A DNA stretch of 61,439 bases from Haplomitrium mnioides (taxonomy: Eukaryota; Marchantiophyta; Haplomitriopsida; Calobryales): assembly GCA_049999725.1 (NCBI GenBank), contig JBNGIS010008331.1, forward strand, positions 1 to 61,439. Reading direction: 5' to 3'. Shown here in pieces: positions 1 to 12,345 of this stretch (position 1 is the stretch's first letter; the number at the start of each line of letters is the position of its first letter). The position numbers and the translations under genes were made by a program. The notes under the pieces were generated by a model. It saw only the letters and a list, made by a program, of their open reading frames with translations. It had not been told where the DNA came from and searched no databases.

Positions 1-32
<32 letters not shown>
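1..32. repeat. (AT)n microsatellite
   Basis: Uninterrupted AT dinucleotide run at the window edge. It probably continues to the left of the window. Confidence 0.95.
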
Positions 33-36
<4 letters not shown>

Positions 37-470
37 CATAAAAATCAAATTAGTTGCTTATGCAAGCAAAGACTTAGTCATTCATAATTTTCATGCATAT
101 ACTTTCAAGGTCGAATCAAACAAAGACAATTATATGCATATAGACTTCACCACTTATATCTTCAAAACATGTTGTCTTAAGATCAAAGTTAAACAAAGAC
201 CTCTATGTGTATATAAACTACACCTTGTATAACTTTAACATACTCAAACATCAAGGTCAAACAGTGTTGTTTATATGAGCATGAACTTCACCATTAACAA
301 TTTTCATGCATGTGTTTAAAAAATTAAAATCAGAAAAGAACTACAATGAACGTATGGACTTTGCTACTTATGTTTTTTCATCCACATATTGAAAAAATCA
401 AAATGAATTAATGAAATTTATGCGCACATGGACTTTGACGCAAGCATCTTCCATGTTATTTATTATTTTA
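33..470. repeat. Degenerate palindromic-motif array (X family, left end)
   Basis: AT-rich DNA in which short near-palindromes followed by a GACTT or AACTT tail recur about every 60-75 bases, for example ATATGCATATAGACTT near 132 and ATGCGCACATGGACTT near 420. These look like worn copies of the core that is clean at 26013-26420 and 28053-28460. Because the tandem period is blurred, I infer family membership from the motif and not from alignment. Confidence 0.45.
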
Positions 471-1857
471 TCAAAAATACATTCACTCAAACAATGATGT
501 CCATGTCATCATAAACTTCAACAAAATTTTACAAAAAATACTTTATTTGTATTTTCAACAATTACATATGTTGGTCTACATCGACAACTTCCTCATCAAT
601 CTTGTACTCTTTAAGACAAATGCTATCATTTGCTGTCAATATTTATGAGTGCTCAACATCTAGAGCTACAATTGTAAATACGTGAGATTTTGTAGCCTTA
701 TAGATTGCAACTAAATCTCTAGATACACATGTTGTACAAATAAGAACAAGTTTCTATTTGAGAATTAGTTATATCATATGGCAAAGATCCCATCATCAAA
801 ACATGATGTGAAACATAAATTGACTCCTGACAATCATACTCCACAACAATACAATTACTTCATAACTTCAAGACATATTGTATGACCGTGCTTGACAAAG
901 AGTAGAGGTCCAAAATTGAGTCTTCCTTTGAGGAAAAATAGTCGACGTAAAAATTGTAAAGCGCATGCGACTTCTAGTAAACATTGACAAGAGCATCATC
1001 TCTTCGGTATTTTGGTTTTGCACAAACTATAGGAGCACTGAGAACTAAATGAATTACTTAGCAATGTCATCTCATGACTTCATCAACACAAACTTTGAAG
1101 ATTTTCATCTTCTTCTTGCCTTCATTTGTCAAGTAGCCAAAAATCCTATATTTGTACGTGTCTGCTATTCTAAAACCACTTAACATTCACACTAAGATAG
1201 ATCAAGCAAACCTTGATGAATCTTCTGAAGCTGAATCCAAAGAAATTGAGACCAGCGACTAAAGTCCTTCAAGAATTTTGTTCTATATTTTGTATTTGCA
1301 AATCTGGTATAATTTAAGATGATCATTTTCAAAAGTATTTGAAAATCGTTTTTAGTAACTTGTTGCATTTTTGGCAAACTTGAACTTGTGACCATAAATC
1401 ATTCCAAGTTGAATGTTGTTCTCTATAAATGAAACTTTAATTCATAGTTCATATTTTTATTTGTTTCGTAGAAATATTTTCATCTCCAAAATGTAAGTAT
1501 TTTTCTTTCAACTTTTAAGGTTATTATCTCGCTGAAGCATCTACCCAAATTGACTAAATTGTTTTTCTTTTTAAGACTTTGTTGTAAAAATTTAAATCTC
1601 TAGCGTTGTTTGACTCAGAAGAAGAGCTTTGTACCAGTTTTTACTTTTAGATTCCAAATTAGAAATCAAAATCTTTTGCATATAATGAGTTTGTTGCAAA
1701 AATGGAACGTTTACAGTTTGTATCCTTGGTTGTAGAAGTGTGAACCCTATGTGCGCATAGACTTTGATTTGCAAGCGAAACGTACAACGTATAGAAACTC
1801 TTCTACAGAACCTAAAACCTAGCTTCTTATTAGTCTTTGTTGTGGAATGTTGAGCTG
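471..1857. other. AT-rich stretch, no recognisable gene
   Basis: No ORF here resembles a known family; the longest are 60-67 codons on the minus strand and look like chance frames. One near-palindrome of the X motif, ATGTGCGCATAGACTTTG, lies near 1750. The stretch is probably decayed interior of element X, since it leads into the tandem array and terminal sequence that follow. Confidence 0.4.
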
Positions 1858-2109
1858 GTGAGTTTGGATTCCTATGCGTGCATAGACTTTGGGGTGGAGT
1901 GTTCAGATGGTGAGTTTGGATTCCTAGGCGCGCCTAGACTTTGGGGTGGAGTGCTCAGTTGGTGAGTTCGGATTCCTATGCGCACATAGACTTTGGGGTG
2001 GAGTGTTTACTTGTTGAGCTTAGATTCCTAAGCGCACCTAGACTTTGGGGTGGAGTGTTCACATGTTGAGCTTGGATTCCTATGCGCACATAGGCTTTGG
2101 GCTAGAAGT
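1858..2109. repeat. Tandem 52-bp repeat, about 4.9 copies, palindromic core
   Basis: Copies start at 1858, 1910, 1962, 2014 and 2066, an exact 52-base period. Each unit carries a core such as TATGCGCACATA or the perfect 12-base palindrome TAGGCGCGCCTA, followed by GACTTTGGGGTGGAGTG. The core matches the 24-bp arrays at 26-28 kb but sits in a longer unit. The array lies about 0.9 kb inside the terminal sequence at 3000, so it is a subterminal array of element X. Confidence 0.9.
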
Positions 2110-2972
2110 CCACGCCTTCCAAAAGTTCTACTTCTTACGCATAACACTTAAGCTTCTTCATACAAAGACTACCGCTTACAACTTTGTTTTTACACAGGTC
2201 ATAGACTCTTTTGTAGATCTTGAGACCTTTGTTTGGTTGAATCAAGTCAAAAACTTGGACATGTTTCTTGTTTACAATCTTAATGCAATCTCTTTGGCTA
2301 GTACCTTTTTGATTATGAACTATGATACGTTTCTATATATGCTTTGTTGAACTATGAAATATTTTTAATTGCTAGAACCTTTTTGAAAGCCTACATTCAC
2401 TTTTGATTGCATGGATTTTCAACTTAAACTGAAAGCTTCCTTCTTCTTGACGTTTAAAATAAAGCTCCTAAATCAATGCAATGTTTCTTTTTCTTTGTTT
2501 TTGTGTTTACCATTGCAAAGTTATTCCCTTGACTTCTAGTCCCTTTAGGCTTTTTCATTGTGTTTTGTAATTTTTTTCCAACAAAAAAGTTTGAAAGAGC
2601 ACCATGTCTACGTGGGCCTAAAGTTTATGCAAAGAAACATATTTCAAAATAGTTTCTTGTGGCGTGTATTTAAACTTTTGGGCTTAGAATTGTAGTAAAT
2701 CATAAATGCAATTTTTTGATGAAAACTTACCATAATTTTTATGATTTTAAACAAATTCAAGTTTTCCAATGTTTTCATAAAAACTAGTAATATTGATTGA
2801 TTTTGCATAACAAATTTGACTTTTGCTCTATTACGCTTGCTTAAATGACCAAAAACAAATCCAAAAAACTCATGTACTTTTTGTTTTTAAAATTTAACCT
2901 CGTTTTTATGTTTTTTGATATGAAAAATCACAATTTTTCCTCTCAAAAAAAAGTTCCTATTCTGAGTAGCCT
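2110..2972. other. AT-rich subterminal DNA of element X, no gene
   Basis: T-rich, with only small ORFs (83-101 codons) that have no recognisable motif. Near its right end the composition and some short phrases resemble 30380-30690, the stretch just inside the other copy of the terminal sequence. This supports these being the two ends of one element type. Confidence 0.4.
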
Positions 2973-3000
2973 GTTACTGGTTCAAAGTAGCAGTTGTTCA
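2973..3000. repeat. Terminal inverted repeat-like end of element X (copy 1)
   Basis: The last 28 bases before the copia E fragment nearly match 30693-30720: both contain GGTTCAAAGTAGC and end in TGTTCA, with only a few mismatches. Relative to copia E's coding sense the two copies face each other, one after integrase and one before RT, as the two TIRs of a DNA transposon inserted into E would. I found no clear target-site duplication beside them. Confidence 0.65.
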
Positions 3001-5460
3001 TATCACTGCCTCCTTCTTTTAGAGACATTTCAGATTGAGAGTTATTTGGAGCATAATGCTCTAAATTTCTGTGCAACCTTCCTTGCCATGTACTAGTCCT
3101 GCCACTATTCCTGCTTTCACCATATGGTCCACTCAATACTTGAGTTTGCTAAGTTGGTTCTGACACAACCTACTTTTCATTTGTCTCACTTGTATCATCC
3201 ACCAATTTTTGCCCATACCAAGTACTTAACTTATCAAATACCACATCTCTACTCACCTTTAGCATGCGTATAGTAGGACAGTAGCATCTTTACCCATTTT
3301 GCTCATTTGAATATCCAATGAAAACATATTTTTCAGCTTTTGGGTCTAATTTGTTGTGTGTTTAAGCTGGTACGTGTACATAAGCAATGCAGCCAAACAC
3401 TTTCAAGTGTGAAATGTTTGAGCGTCACCCTCTTAACTTCTCTTCTCACATCGTGCTATGAACTGGAGTTGTAAGGGTTCAGTTCATGATATAAATAGCA
3501 GTAGACACTGCTTCTACCCAATAATGATGTGGCATATTCTTCTCATTTATCAATGCCCTTGCCACCTGTGCTATATGTCAATTCTTTCTCTCAACAACGC
3601 CATTTTGGTGAGGTGTGTACCTGCATGTTTGCTGCCTTTTGATTCCTTCTCTCTATAGATAGGTGCAGAATTTTGTGGAGAAATATTCTCCTCCACCATC
3701 TGATCTCAGGCATTTGACTTGCTGCCCTTTCTCTTTTTCCACCATAGCTCTGAAATGTTTGAAGTGATCAAACACTTCACTCTTTTGCTTCATGAAATAG
3801 ATCCAGGTTTTCCTTGAATAATCATCAATAAATGTCACATAGTATGTACACTCTCCAATGGATCTTGTTTTTTTTGGACCCCACACATCTGAGTGTACCA
3901 CCTCAAGTGGCTTCCTTGCCACATACGCATCATGGGGGAATGCTTGTCTTGCTTGTTGCCAAACTAACAGGCTTCACAAATTTTCTGCATTCTTTCTACT
4001 TTCAACTTGGGCAACCCACTCACCACCCATAAGCTCTGCATATTCCTTAACCTTTGCACATTAACATGCCCAATTCTCTTGTGCCATATCTCTATGTCTA
4101 ATGTGAACATCTTGCCACTCCTACTTCCTTTTGTGATCAAGTTACAATTGTTTCCCCAATCCTCAATAAACACTCGACGAGTGGGCTTAAACCTGATCTG
4201 CATATTCTGCTCTACACATTGTCCAACTAAAATCAAAAATTTCTAAATGATTAGCACATGCATCACATCAGATAGGCACTTTGTTTTTCCATTCTTCAGT
4301 ACTATTGCTATGCTACCAATCTGATGGATAGGATGCATAGTAGAATCACCACAATCTCCATATAACCAGGTGTACTCAAATTTTAGGTTTCTTTAAATCG
4401 CTCTCCATGGCCTGTCATGTGACTAGAACATGCAAAATCGACAAACCACTTATCTCCATCATTGTTTTGCTTCTCACACACTATAGATGAGTACCCATGC
4501 TGCATGACAAACAATATCTCATTGTTTGCCTTGCTAGAACCTGTATAGTTCCCTTGCACTCTATTGTTTCTTATGCCATTCTGCTTTTTGTAGTAGTCAT
4601 TCGCCATGTGACTTGGCTTACCATAATAATAGCAGCCTCCCCTTGAATGTTGTGGTTGGCTTCCACATCCTTTGTTGCTCCCCTTGCCTCTGAGCTGGCC
4701 TCTACCACCAAACTGGTTTGATTGGCGATGCTAATTTTGCGCATTGTCGGTTGAACGACTCCTGCCAGCATTACTCCCACCATAGCTTCTACCTCCTCGT
4801 CCTCTACCATTATCAGAGTAAAATGCTTGTTCTTGACTACTTGAAGCACCTCCACCAATGTCAAGTTCTTCTGCCACTAGCATGGCAATCAGTTATGAGA
4901 AGGATGTGGTTCCTTCTCTCGTCCTCATTGACGTTTTAGAATGTTTATACTTTTTGCCTAAACCATTCAAGAAAACTGCCACCATAGCACTTTCGTTCAC
5001 TTCTTCTCCGACATTTGCTAGTTGCTCAGCTAGTGATTTGATCTTCAAGACAAAAGCATTTACATTCATTTTCTCTTTTTGTAGACTGAAGAATTCCATC
5101 TGCAACGTCAACTTCCTTGCATTTGACGTGATGGCATATCTCGCCTTTAGGATATCTCAAGCTTCCTTGGGTCTCTTAGTTGCTGACACGTAACCCATCA
5201 TCTTGTCATCAACACTGATGGTTAGTACAATAGCTTGTGGACCTTCTCTATATGTGTCTTGAAGGCCTACATCTCCTCACTAGATGGGGACGAGCCTAAG
5301 GCTAGTTCAACTTCATCTCCCATGATGAAGTCTTAGTACCCTCTTTCTTTTATAAAGTTTGTCATTCTGATTGACCAAACACTGTAATTATTTTCTGCCA
5401 GTTTCTCACTGACTATCTGAGAGATTCCATCTACCATTTTCCTTGTTGGCTTAAGTGAAC
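3001..5460 (-). pseudogene. Copia E 5' half: gag, protease and integrase remnants
   Basis: Read on the minus strand from about 5460, it encodes a copia gag (UBN2-like, 4893-5111), a protease and an integrase. The protease has WFVDFACSSHMT where the family has D-S-G, so Ser and Gly of the active site are lost. Integrase pieces show a GAG-pre-integrase part (WHKRIGH, 3964-4236), HSDVWGP, RSDGGGEY and, below 3650, QNGVVERKN. Several frameshifts and stops break the frame. The coding sequence stops abruptly at 3001, just after the integrase C-terminal region, where the X terminal sequence begins. The missing RT and RNase H are those at 30721-32344. It is a dead retrotransposon half. Confidence 0.9.
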
Positions 5461-6825
5461 TGTAATATCGGCTTTGTACAGTTTCAAGTTTCAGGGATTT
5501 GCAGTATTTGTTGGGCTAATGAAAATTTTTTATGAACGAGACACGTTCCTTGTAAATCCATGTGTTGAAACTGAATTTATGTGTGAATAGATTCAAGTCT
5601 TATAACAGAAGACGACAACAAAACACACACATTTTCTTACCTATTCTTGTGCACCATCATCGATTTGTTCTTCACCCCAGATGAATCTCTCTCTGTCTTC
5701 TTCAACGAATAATGAATTTTTCCAGTCTCCTTGAATTCTTTGCCTTTTGCAATTTCCTCAAGCACAAAACAGAAATGCCTCCTTTGACTCTTCGATTTGT
5801 TCCCAGCCAACACTTAAAGCTTCAATTTCTTCGTGCCTTGCAACTTGGTTCAATTCGACCTGACTTGCCAACACTTCCAATTTGTCTTGTCCTACGAATG
5901 ACACCCTGCTTTGATTAGTGAACTGCTCCTTACCTTCTTCTTTTTTAAAATTCTGCTAATTTGATATTCTTCAAAAATCTCCTTCGACTTGTTTGCTGTT
6001 GTGATCCTCTTCAACCACAAATCAAGTTGATGAGCACAACTTTCTTATTTCTACTCCAAATCTCATGATTCAAATTGCCCTAGAATCAAAATTGCTAAAA
6101 AACCATGCTCCAAACCTTCTTTGTCAAATTCATGCTTCACAACCTCTACTTTGACACCTTTTTCATGTTGCTATGGTTTTCTTCAGCAACTCACAAATTC
6201 CAGCATAACTTTCTTGTTTTTGCTCCAAATCTCCTGATTCAAGTTGCCCTAGGATTGAAATTGCTGGGCAACCCTGCTCCAAAACGTCTATGTCAAACTT
6301 CTACTTCACAACCTCTGAATTGACACCTTTTTCTTGTTGTTGCAGTTTTCTTTAGCAACTCACAAATTCGAGCAAAACTTTCTTGTTTCTGCTCCAAATC
6401 AGGTGATTTAAATTGCAACTGGACCATCTCCTCTGGGTAATCCTATTGCACTCACAAACATGCAGAAATTGCTGCTATTTCTGCATCAAACCAATCTCCT
6501 TTGCTGTTTGAATTGTGTTTAGCGACAAACAATTGTTGTTCTCTTTGTTGAGGGCTCGAAACCCTGATTTCCAGTGGGCTCCCTCAATGCAAAAATCAAA
6601 TTCGAATTTCTCTTGGTTTGCTATCCTTGGTTCTTGAAAAATCTGTAATCTTTGATTCTTCAGTAGCAATCTTCACGGGGCCAGCGACTTTTTCTTGCAC
6701 TCAAATTTTCTGCACTTCCTTTGCTACACTCGATTCGGCAAATCTGCCACTGCACACGAGGGAGGATCAATTTTTTTCTCTTAAAAGTTTTCATTGCCCA
6801 CAGTGTTAAGCCTGCTCTCAAACCT
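5461..6825 (-). other. Copia E 5' untranslated leader
   Basis: The 1.4 kb between the gag start and the primer binding site has no supported ORF. It contains a direct tandem repeat (separate entry) and pyrimidine-rich text on the plus strand. Confidence 0.6.
6020..6420. repeat. 169-bp tandem repeat in copia E leader, about 2.3 copies
   Basis: The phrase AACTTTCTT...CTCCAAATC recurs at about 6036, 6205 and 6374, a 169-base period. Copies differ by scattered substitutions. Confidence 0.85.
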
Positions 6826-6837
6826 GCTCTGATGCCA
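6826..6837 (-). other. Primer binding site of copia E
   Basis: On the minus strand the LTR end TTGACA is followed directly by TGGCATCAGAGC, one base off TGGTATCAGAGC, the usual plant site complementary to the 3' end of initiator Met-tRNA. This fixes the element's orientation and the LTR boundary. Confidence 0.9.
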
Positions 6838-7044
6838 TGTCAATAGTTCACACTGCGCATCAAAAACAAAAACTCACAGAAGAGGAAATGCAATATATAT
6901 CATATGAGCACAAAATGGTGCGATTTACATAAAAGGGAGGAGTGCACACTCGCAACTCCAATCTGCCCCAAGTGTAATACTGACCCTAACTAAACTAAGA
7001 GGGCAGCTCAGCCTTACAGCCTATCAGAGCTCGTTAATTTAATA
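6838..7044 (-). repeat. Copia E 5' LTR (inverted)
   Basis: A 207-base LTR, highly similar to 32345-32554. In element sense it begins TATTAA and ends TTGACA, a TA..CA terminus instead of TG..CA. It is flanked at 7045-7049 by gcacc (minus-strand sense), which pairs with tcacc at 32555-32559 as a one-mismatch target duplication. Confidence 0.88.
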
Positions 7045-7049
7045 GGTGC

Positions 7050-7240
7050 TTGATCATATGAAATTGAATTGTGTTTTACCTTGTCTATTTGACCCTATTG
7101 TCTTGTTGATGGATAACTTACCATGTATTGAGTAGGTTTCCCAAGGATTCATCAAAGAAGACCATATCAAGCATATTGCGCCCAAGTTTGTTTTTTTACT
7201 CACAAGTAGCAAGATGACATCATATCTTTACAAACTATTG
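7050..7240 (+). pseudogene. Copia F RNase H C-terminal fragment
   Basis: The plus strand encodes a remnant of the copia RNase H tail; MDNLPCIE and QGFIKEDHIKHIAPKF match FEDNRPCVDQ and QGFIKGDRIKHIAPKF in copia H. Placed before the fragment at 32560-32877 it continues that sequence almost base for base, so it is the piece of F cut off by copia E and then moved by an inversion. Similarity fades at about 7240, which is a likely rearrangement breakpoint. Confidence 0.8.
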
Positions 7241-7642
7241 CATGCAAGGATAATTACAATAACTTACAAAGATGTTGACACCATCACTACATCAGATACA
7301 TTGTGATGACATTAGAATACATCGATTATCATGTTTATTGGACATTTGATCTCCTATTATTACTTACTCTTTATTTTCTATGAATATTGTTTGCAAATTT
7401 TGGGTGGTTGATTTGGTCCATATGCAAATCTAACCATTGGAGACAAAGCATTATCTTGAATTTCTTTTGCATCATTTGAAGTATATTTCCCTTTCAAAGT
7501 GTACTTCTTAGAATCTAGTATATAAACTCGAGTGTTGGGAGAATTCAACCAAGCCAAAACCGTATCTTCACTAAAATCTTGAACATTGAGCAACGCTTGT
7601 TCCAAAAATTATTAGAGCTCTTGGTGATAATTTTATGGATTT
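7241..7642. other. AT-rich stretch with an unrecognised 75-codon minus-strand ORF
   Basis: The minus-strand ORF at 7378-7605 includes VRFAYGPNQPPK and reads like a fragment of a real protein, but I do not recognise the family. The same DNA resumes at 16891 beyond copia C, where minus-strand text such as ATQVGVETLTTIVFQKEKQS could be upstream parts of the same coding region. It may be part of element X. Confidence 0.3.
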
Positions 7643-7764
7643 TGTTGCATGAGCATCACACATACATACAAGAGAGCTTCCGAGAGCAAGAGTAGAATAG
7701 AATGAATGAATGAATGAATGAGAGTACAACTTCTAATATAGGGCTATATATGGTCTTTATAACA
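7643..7764 (-). repeat. Copia C 3' LTR
   Basis: Matches 16774-16890, running TGTT to ATAACA, with GAATGAAT repeats near the middle. In element sense it is preceded by the purine tract CCAAGGGGGAG (plus-strand 7765-7775), the polypurine tract. Confidence 0.85.
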
Positions 7765-8299
7765 CTCCCCCTTGGCTGATTCTTCTACTAATAATCAACC
7801 ACATTTAAAAAAGACTATATATCTATGGAATTCCAAGTCTAAATCCTATGTATGTGTGGTCTCATTAAAACCCTCCCGCTTTCTTCCAAGGGAAAGAATG
7901 CCACCATATATGTATATGTGGATTGTGGTATAGTGTGGAGTGTGCGTAAATGATCATAATGTCAAAAAGAAAAAATTGTCAAAATTTCTGCCTTCAAGAG
8001 TATGGCAGTGTCATCATTTTACTGCGTGGTGTTGTTGTGTCTTCACTGTTGTTGTTGTTGTGCCCTCTCCTTGTGTTCTGAAGATCTGTCTGAAAAATGA
8101 TGTCAGTCTCAAAAGCTGAGAAGTGATGCTAGCTTCTCATATCATATGCTCTTGGCATTACCTGTATTACATTCAGACAAGATTAGGCATTTGCTTCAAA
8201 ATAAATGATCGTCTTTGCAATCCTTGATCTCCATAACAAAAGGTCAAAGAGGGGTGGAAATAAATGTATTGTATATTGTTAAGCAGTTATTGTATATTG

Positions 8300-11200
8300 T
8301 TCTGTTGTAATTCAGATAGTCTTCTCAAACCAAGCCCCTTATATATGCAATGTGCAGGGCAGATGGAAGTGGTTTGGTGAAGATATATGTTCTGTTGTCT
8401 TTGCTTGCTATTAATTGGACATTGATTTTATCACCATGTTGCTCATAAGTGTAAAAGAACTTAGATGCAAAATGTTAAATTTTGTCACCCTTAATAAAGC
8501 CTTGAGCAATCTGGTCAACACATGGTCGATTTTCCTCATATATTACAGTAGGAGAATCAAGTATGGGTTGGCCCGTATTGGTGTTGATATGGTCAATAAG
8601 TTGTCGGAGCCATATACATTCCCTACTGGCCTCATAAAGAGCAATGATCTCTGCATGATTGGTTGAGGTAGTAGTAATAGTTTGCTTGGTGCTCTTCCAT
8701 GAGATAGCAGTGTTTCTTTTAAGGAAAACATATCCTGTTTGAGACTTTGTGTCATCAGGATCAGATAAGTATCTAGCGTTGGTATAGCCAACAATATCAT
8801 TTGATGAATTTTTAGGGAAAAAGAGTGTCTTTTGTACTTGTCATGTATCTGAAAATACGTTTGGGCCTGTTCTAGTGGCGAATGGTGGGCTGGGAGCTGT
8901 GCCTTGTGAGCATGTTTACTACAAAAGATATATCAGGTTTGGTCTGATTTGCAAGGTACATGAGTGCTCCTATTGCCGACAGGTATGGTTTTTCTGATCC
9001 CAGAATTGGTTCATGTTCTTTTCGTTTTCCAAACATGTCCTTTGTTGGGTCCAAAGATCTCAGCTTCATTGGGGTGCTCGTTGGATGAGCATTGTCCATA
9101 TTGAATTTCTTGAGAATCTTGGTCGTATATGTGGACTAATGGATCAGAATACCATTGGGCATATACTCAAACTGGATTCCGAGACAGAGATCAGGTTCTC
9201 CAATGTCTCGCATTTCAAATATATCGTTCAGTTTGGCGATAGTATTGGTAGCTAAATCTTTTGTGCCAAAAATATTTATGTCGTCTACATAAAGTGCAAC
9301 TACGACATATTCAAAGCCTTGGTGTTTCATAAATAGGCATGGAGCAATGTCATCATTTGTAAAATTTAGTGTCATCATTTTTTATTTGAATCTTTGGTAC
9401 CAATTTCTGCCACACTGTTTGAGTCTATATATCGATCTCAGGACTTGAATTGCCATTTGTGTGCTTAGTTGATCGATATGTGATCTAGATGCATTTATGG
9501 AATGCTTTGCCAACTTCACATTGTCATGTGGAATACTTTGATGATGGGGGACTAAAGATCCACTTTGTAGCTTGTGTATATCTAGGACTACAAGTCCTTT
9601 TCAGCTTTGTTTGCTCAGCAAATTGGCTGGCTGGACTAAAGGTCCTTTGGAGTGCTGCGTGCTCAGCGAGTGCGCTGGCTGGACATAGGTCCATTGGTTT
9701 GCTGTTTGCTTAGCGAGTTCGCTGGCTGGTCTAAAGATCCTTTAGAGTGCTGCATGCTCAGCGAGTGCGCTGGCTAGACTAAAGGTCCATTGATTTGCTT
9801 GTGCAGCTTAGTTTCCATCATTTCGCATCGTCTTTTAGACGTGAGGACTAAAGGTCCTTTCTGGATTGGCAGTGGCTATTTGCGGATAGAAGGCCTCTTC
9901 ATTTGTTGGCCATTGAGGACAAAAGGTCCTTTTCCCAGATCGAGGTCTTTGTGGACAAAAGGTCCATTATGAATCATGATTGTGCCTCTGTGGACTAAAG
10001 GTCCATTTTTATAATGCATGTCATGAGGGACAAAAGGTCCAACCTCAAAATTTAGGCCATGAGGGACAAAAGGTCCATTCTCAGAATTTGAGCCATGAGA
10101 GACAAAAGGTCTAATCTCAGAATTTGGGCCATGAGAGACAAAAGGTCTAATCTCATAATTTGGGCCATTTGGGACTAAAGGTCCATATGCACTTTGGTTG
10201 TTCTCCCCCTGAATGTGAAATGCCATTCTTGATATAAGCTCGGGGGGTGCTTTCATAAAAATCTGGGTATCCAAAGCGTCATATAAGTAAGAAGTGATGA
10301 CGTCTATTATATGCATAGTTAGATGATGTTGGATAGCAAAGGCTATCATGTATCTATAAGTAATAGTGTCCATGACAGGTGAGTATGTGAGATCATAGTC
10401 ACGTCTAGGAATTTGACGTTCAGGCCACTAATCTGGCCTTGTATCTTGTGACATCACTTTTTGCATTATATTTGTGGACAAAAATAAATCTGTAATATGT
10501 TAAATGCACATCAGGGGGTGCACACATGATGGAACCAAAAACTTGTCGTTTTATGAGAGAGTCAAGTTCCGAATTAATTGCCTTTTCCCATTGAGGCCAA
10601 TTAGTTCTTGATTGTGCTTCTCTTACACATAAAGGATCAGGCATATCCTTGTTGATAGATTGTGATACAGAAAATGTGAATGAATCATCCATAGTGGTCT
10701 AGGATCTGTTCCATATTCGACTAATATGGGAATAATCAATTACTATTTCATCGTTCTGTATAGCAACGTTGATTAATGTCGATGGTCTAGACTTATTCTT
10801 TGAGCCTAAAGGTTTGCAACGCTTTTCCTTGGGCTATATATCAGTTGTAGGTGTATCAATTTTCTGGAGTTGCACTGGAGCGTTTGCAGCTTCTGTGTGC
10901 AATTTTGTGATACTAGAGGCATTGTTAAATGTGTCACGTATTTTAACTAATATTTCCTGTAAATTGAGGAGTCCTTTGATTTCAGCATCTGAATGTCCAT
11001 TTTGTTGATTGAAATCCAATGGCAAATATTGGTGCCATATTAAATTATCCTCAGGTTTTGGTCATATGGCCTTGTTCTCTTATGTCATATGTGGAAAAGA
11101 TTCTTCAAAGAATTGACAATCTGCGAATCAAGACTTAAACACGTTAGATGTTGAGGGTTCAAGGTATCAAATGATAGAAGAGGATTTAAAACGAATGTAT

Positions 11201-12340
11201 ATGCCTTTCTAGCATTGTGGTCCCATTTTTGTTTGATGTGGTCCTAAAATTGGGACGATGACCAAGCAGCCAAATGTGCGTAGATGTGATAAATCTGCTG
11301 GAATTCTTACTGTAAGTTGGTGCGGGGAATTCTTGTTGAATGCAGATGGTCTATAACGCAATAGAGTGGTTGCATGCATGACTGCATGTCCCCAAGCAGA
11401 GGTGGGGAGATTTGGGTTTAGAAGTAATGGTCTTGTTATGAGCTGGATTCTCTTAATGGCCGATTCTGCGATGCCATTTTGGAAATGTACATGTGGCACT
11501 GAATATTGTATGTCTATACCTGCGAATGTGCAGAAGTCATCAAAAGTTTGTGAAGAGAATTCTCCAACGTTGTCCACTCTCAGGTTTCTGATTGGGTAAT
11601 CAAGGAATTGCGTTGAGAGTTTCATAATTTGGGACAAAAGTTTTGGGAAGACCATGTTTTTGGTTGTAAGAAGGGATACTTCTGACCATTTGGATGATGT
11701 ATCTATGGTGATAAGAAAGTATCTGAATGGTCCCGAGGGTGGGTGGATGGGCCCACAAACATTAGCGTGGATCCGCTCAAGAAATCGGAGGATCGAAATT
11801 GTTGTCTTGTCATGAGAAGGTGCAATTTTCAATTTGCCTTATGCGCATGCCAAGCATGGAGTTTGCAGTGGCAGTGGATGCACATTTTCTGGTATGCCTT
11901 TGTTGTCCTTCTTAATATGGTAAAACATGTCGCGGCTTGGATGCCCAAGGCAGTTATGCTATGTAATGGCTGTAGATACCGTTTTGATAGAGGCATGGTA
12001 TGAGAATATTTTTGTGGTGTATAATCCTGGTGGTGATAGGGGGAAAGATTCTTGTATGTCAAAGCCTGTTACGGTTGGAGTCAGGATGTGGAGGACTTCT
12101 TTGTCCTGAAATGATCATGTTTGAATGTGTAAACCGTTTTGTCTGATATCTCGAAAACTGATGAGGTTTCTGGTTGCTGCAGGTGCATAAATTGCTGATT
12201 TGATGTCTAGTCTTGTTCCATTTGGAAAAATGATGGTTGCTAGACCATGTCCTTCTTCGATTTGATTATGGCATGTAATAATAGTCATTGGCCTAGAAGA
12301 AGGGGTGATGGATGAGAAATATTTGCGGTCTTGCAAGATA
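8300..12340 (-). pseudogene. Copia C pol remnant (protease, integrase, RT, RNase H)
   Basis: Broken by frameshifts and stops. Integrase is the best-kept part (11209-11832): HANVCGP, RVDNVGEF and QNGIAE give the D-D-E residues. RT pieces follow at 10420-10692 and 9876-10373, then the palindromic insertion, then 9136-9378 with YVDD in VVALYVDDINIFG. Connection and RNase H pieces lie at 8872-9099 and 8543-8800. Domain order is integrase before RT, as in Ty1/copia. It is closest to copia H in this window and clearly inactive. Confidence 0.9.
9535..10200 (-). repeat. Near-palindromic 36-bp repeat array inside the RT domain of copia C
   Basis: The plus strand shows GGACTAAAGGTCC or GGACAAAAGGTCC about a dozen times; the later copies are 36 bases apart. 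The minus strand reads as a 12-residue repeat with cores such as GPFVPHG and RPFVSHG. It lies between the RT part ending in FMKAPPELIS and the part that should contain YGLKQ, so it is an insertion within RT. The matching insert in copia H is still in frame. Confidence 0.9.
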
Positions 12341-12345
12341 GTATG

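Noticed and set aside
3001-3004. Target-site duplication of element X in copia E
   Set aside because: The bases beside the two terminal sequences (TATC after 3000, GAGC after 30720) do not give a convincing match, so no duplication is claimed.
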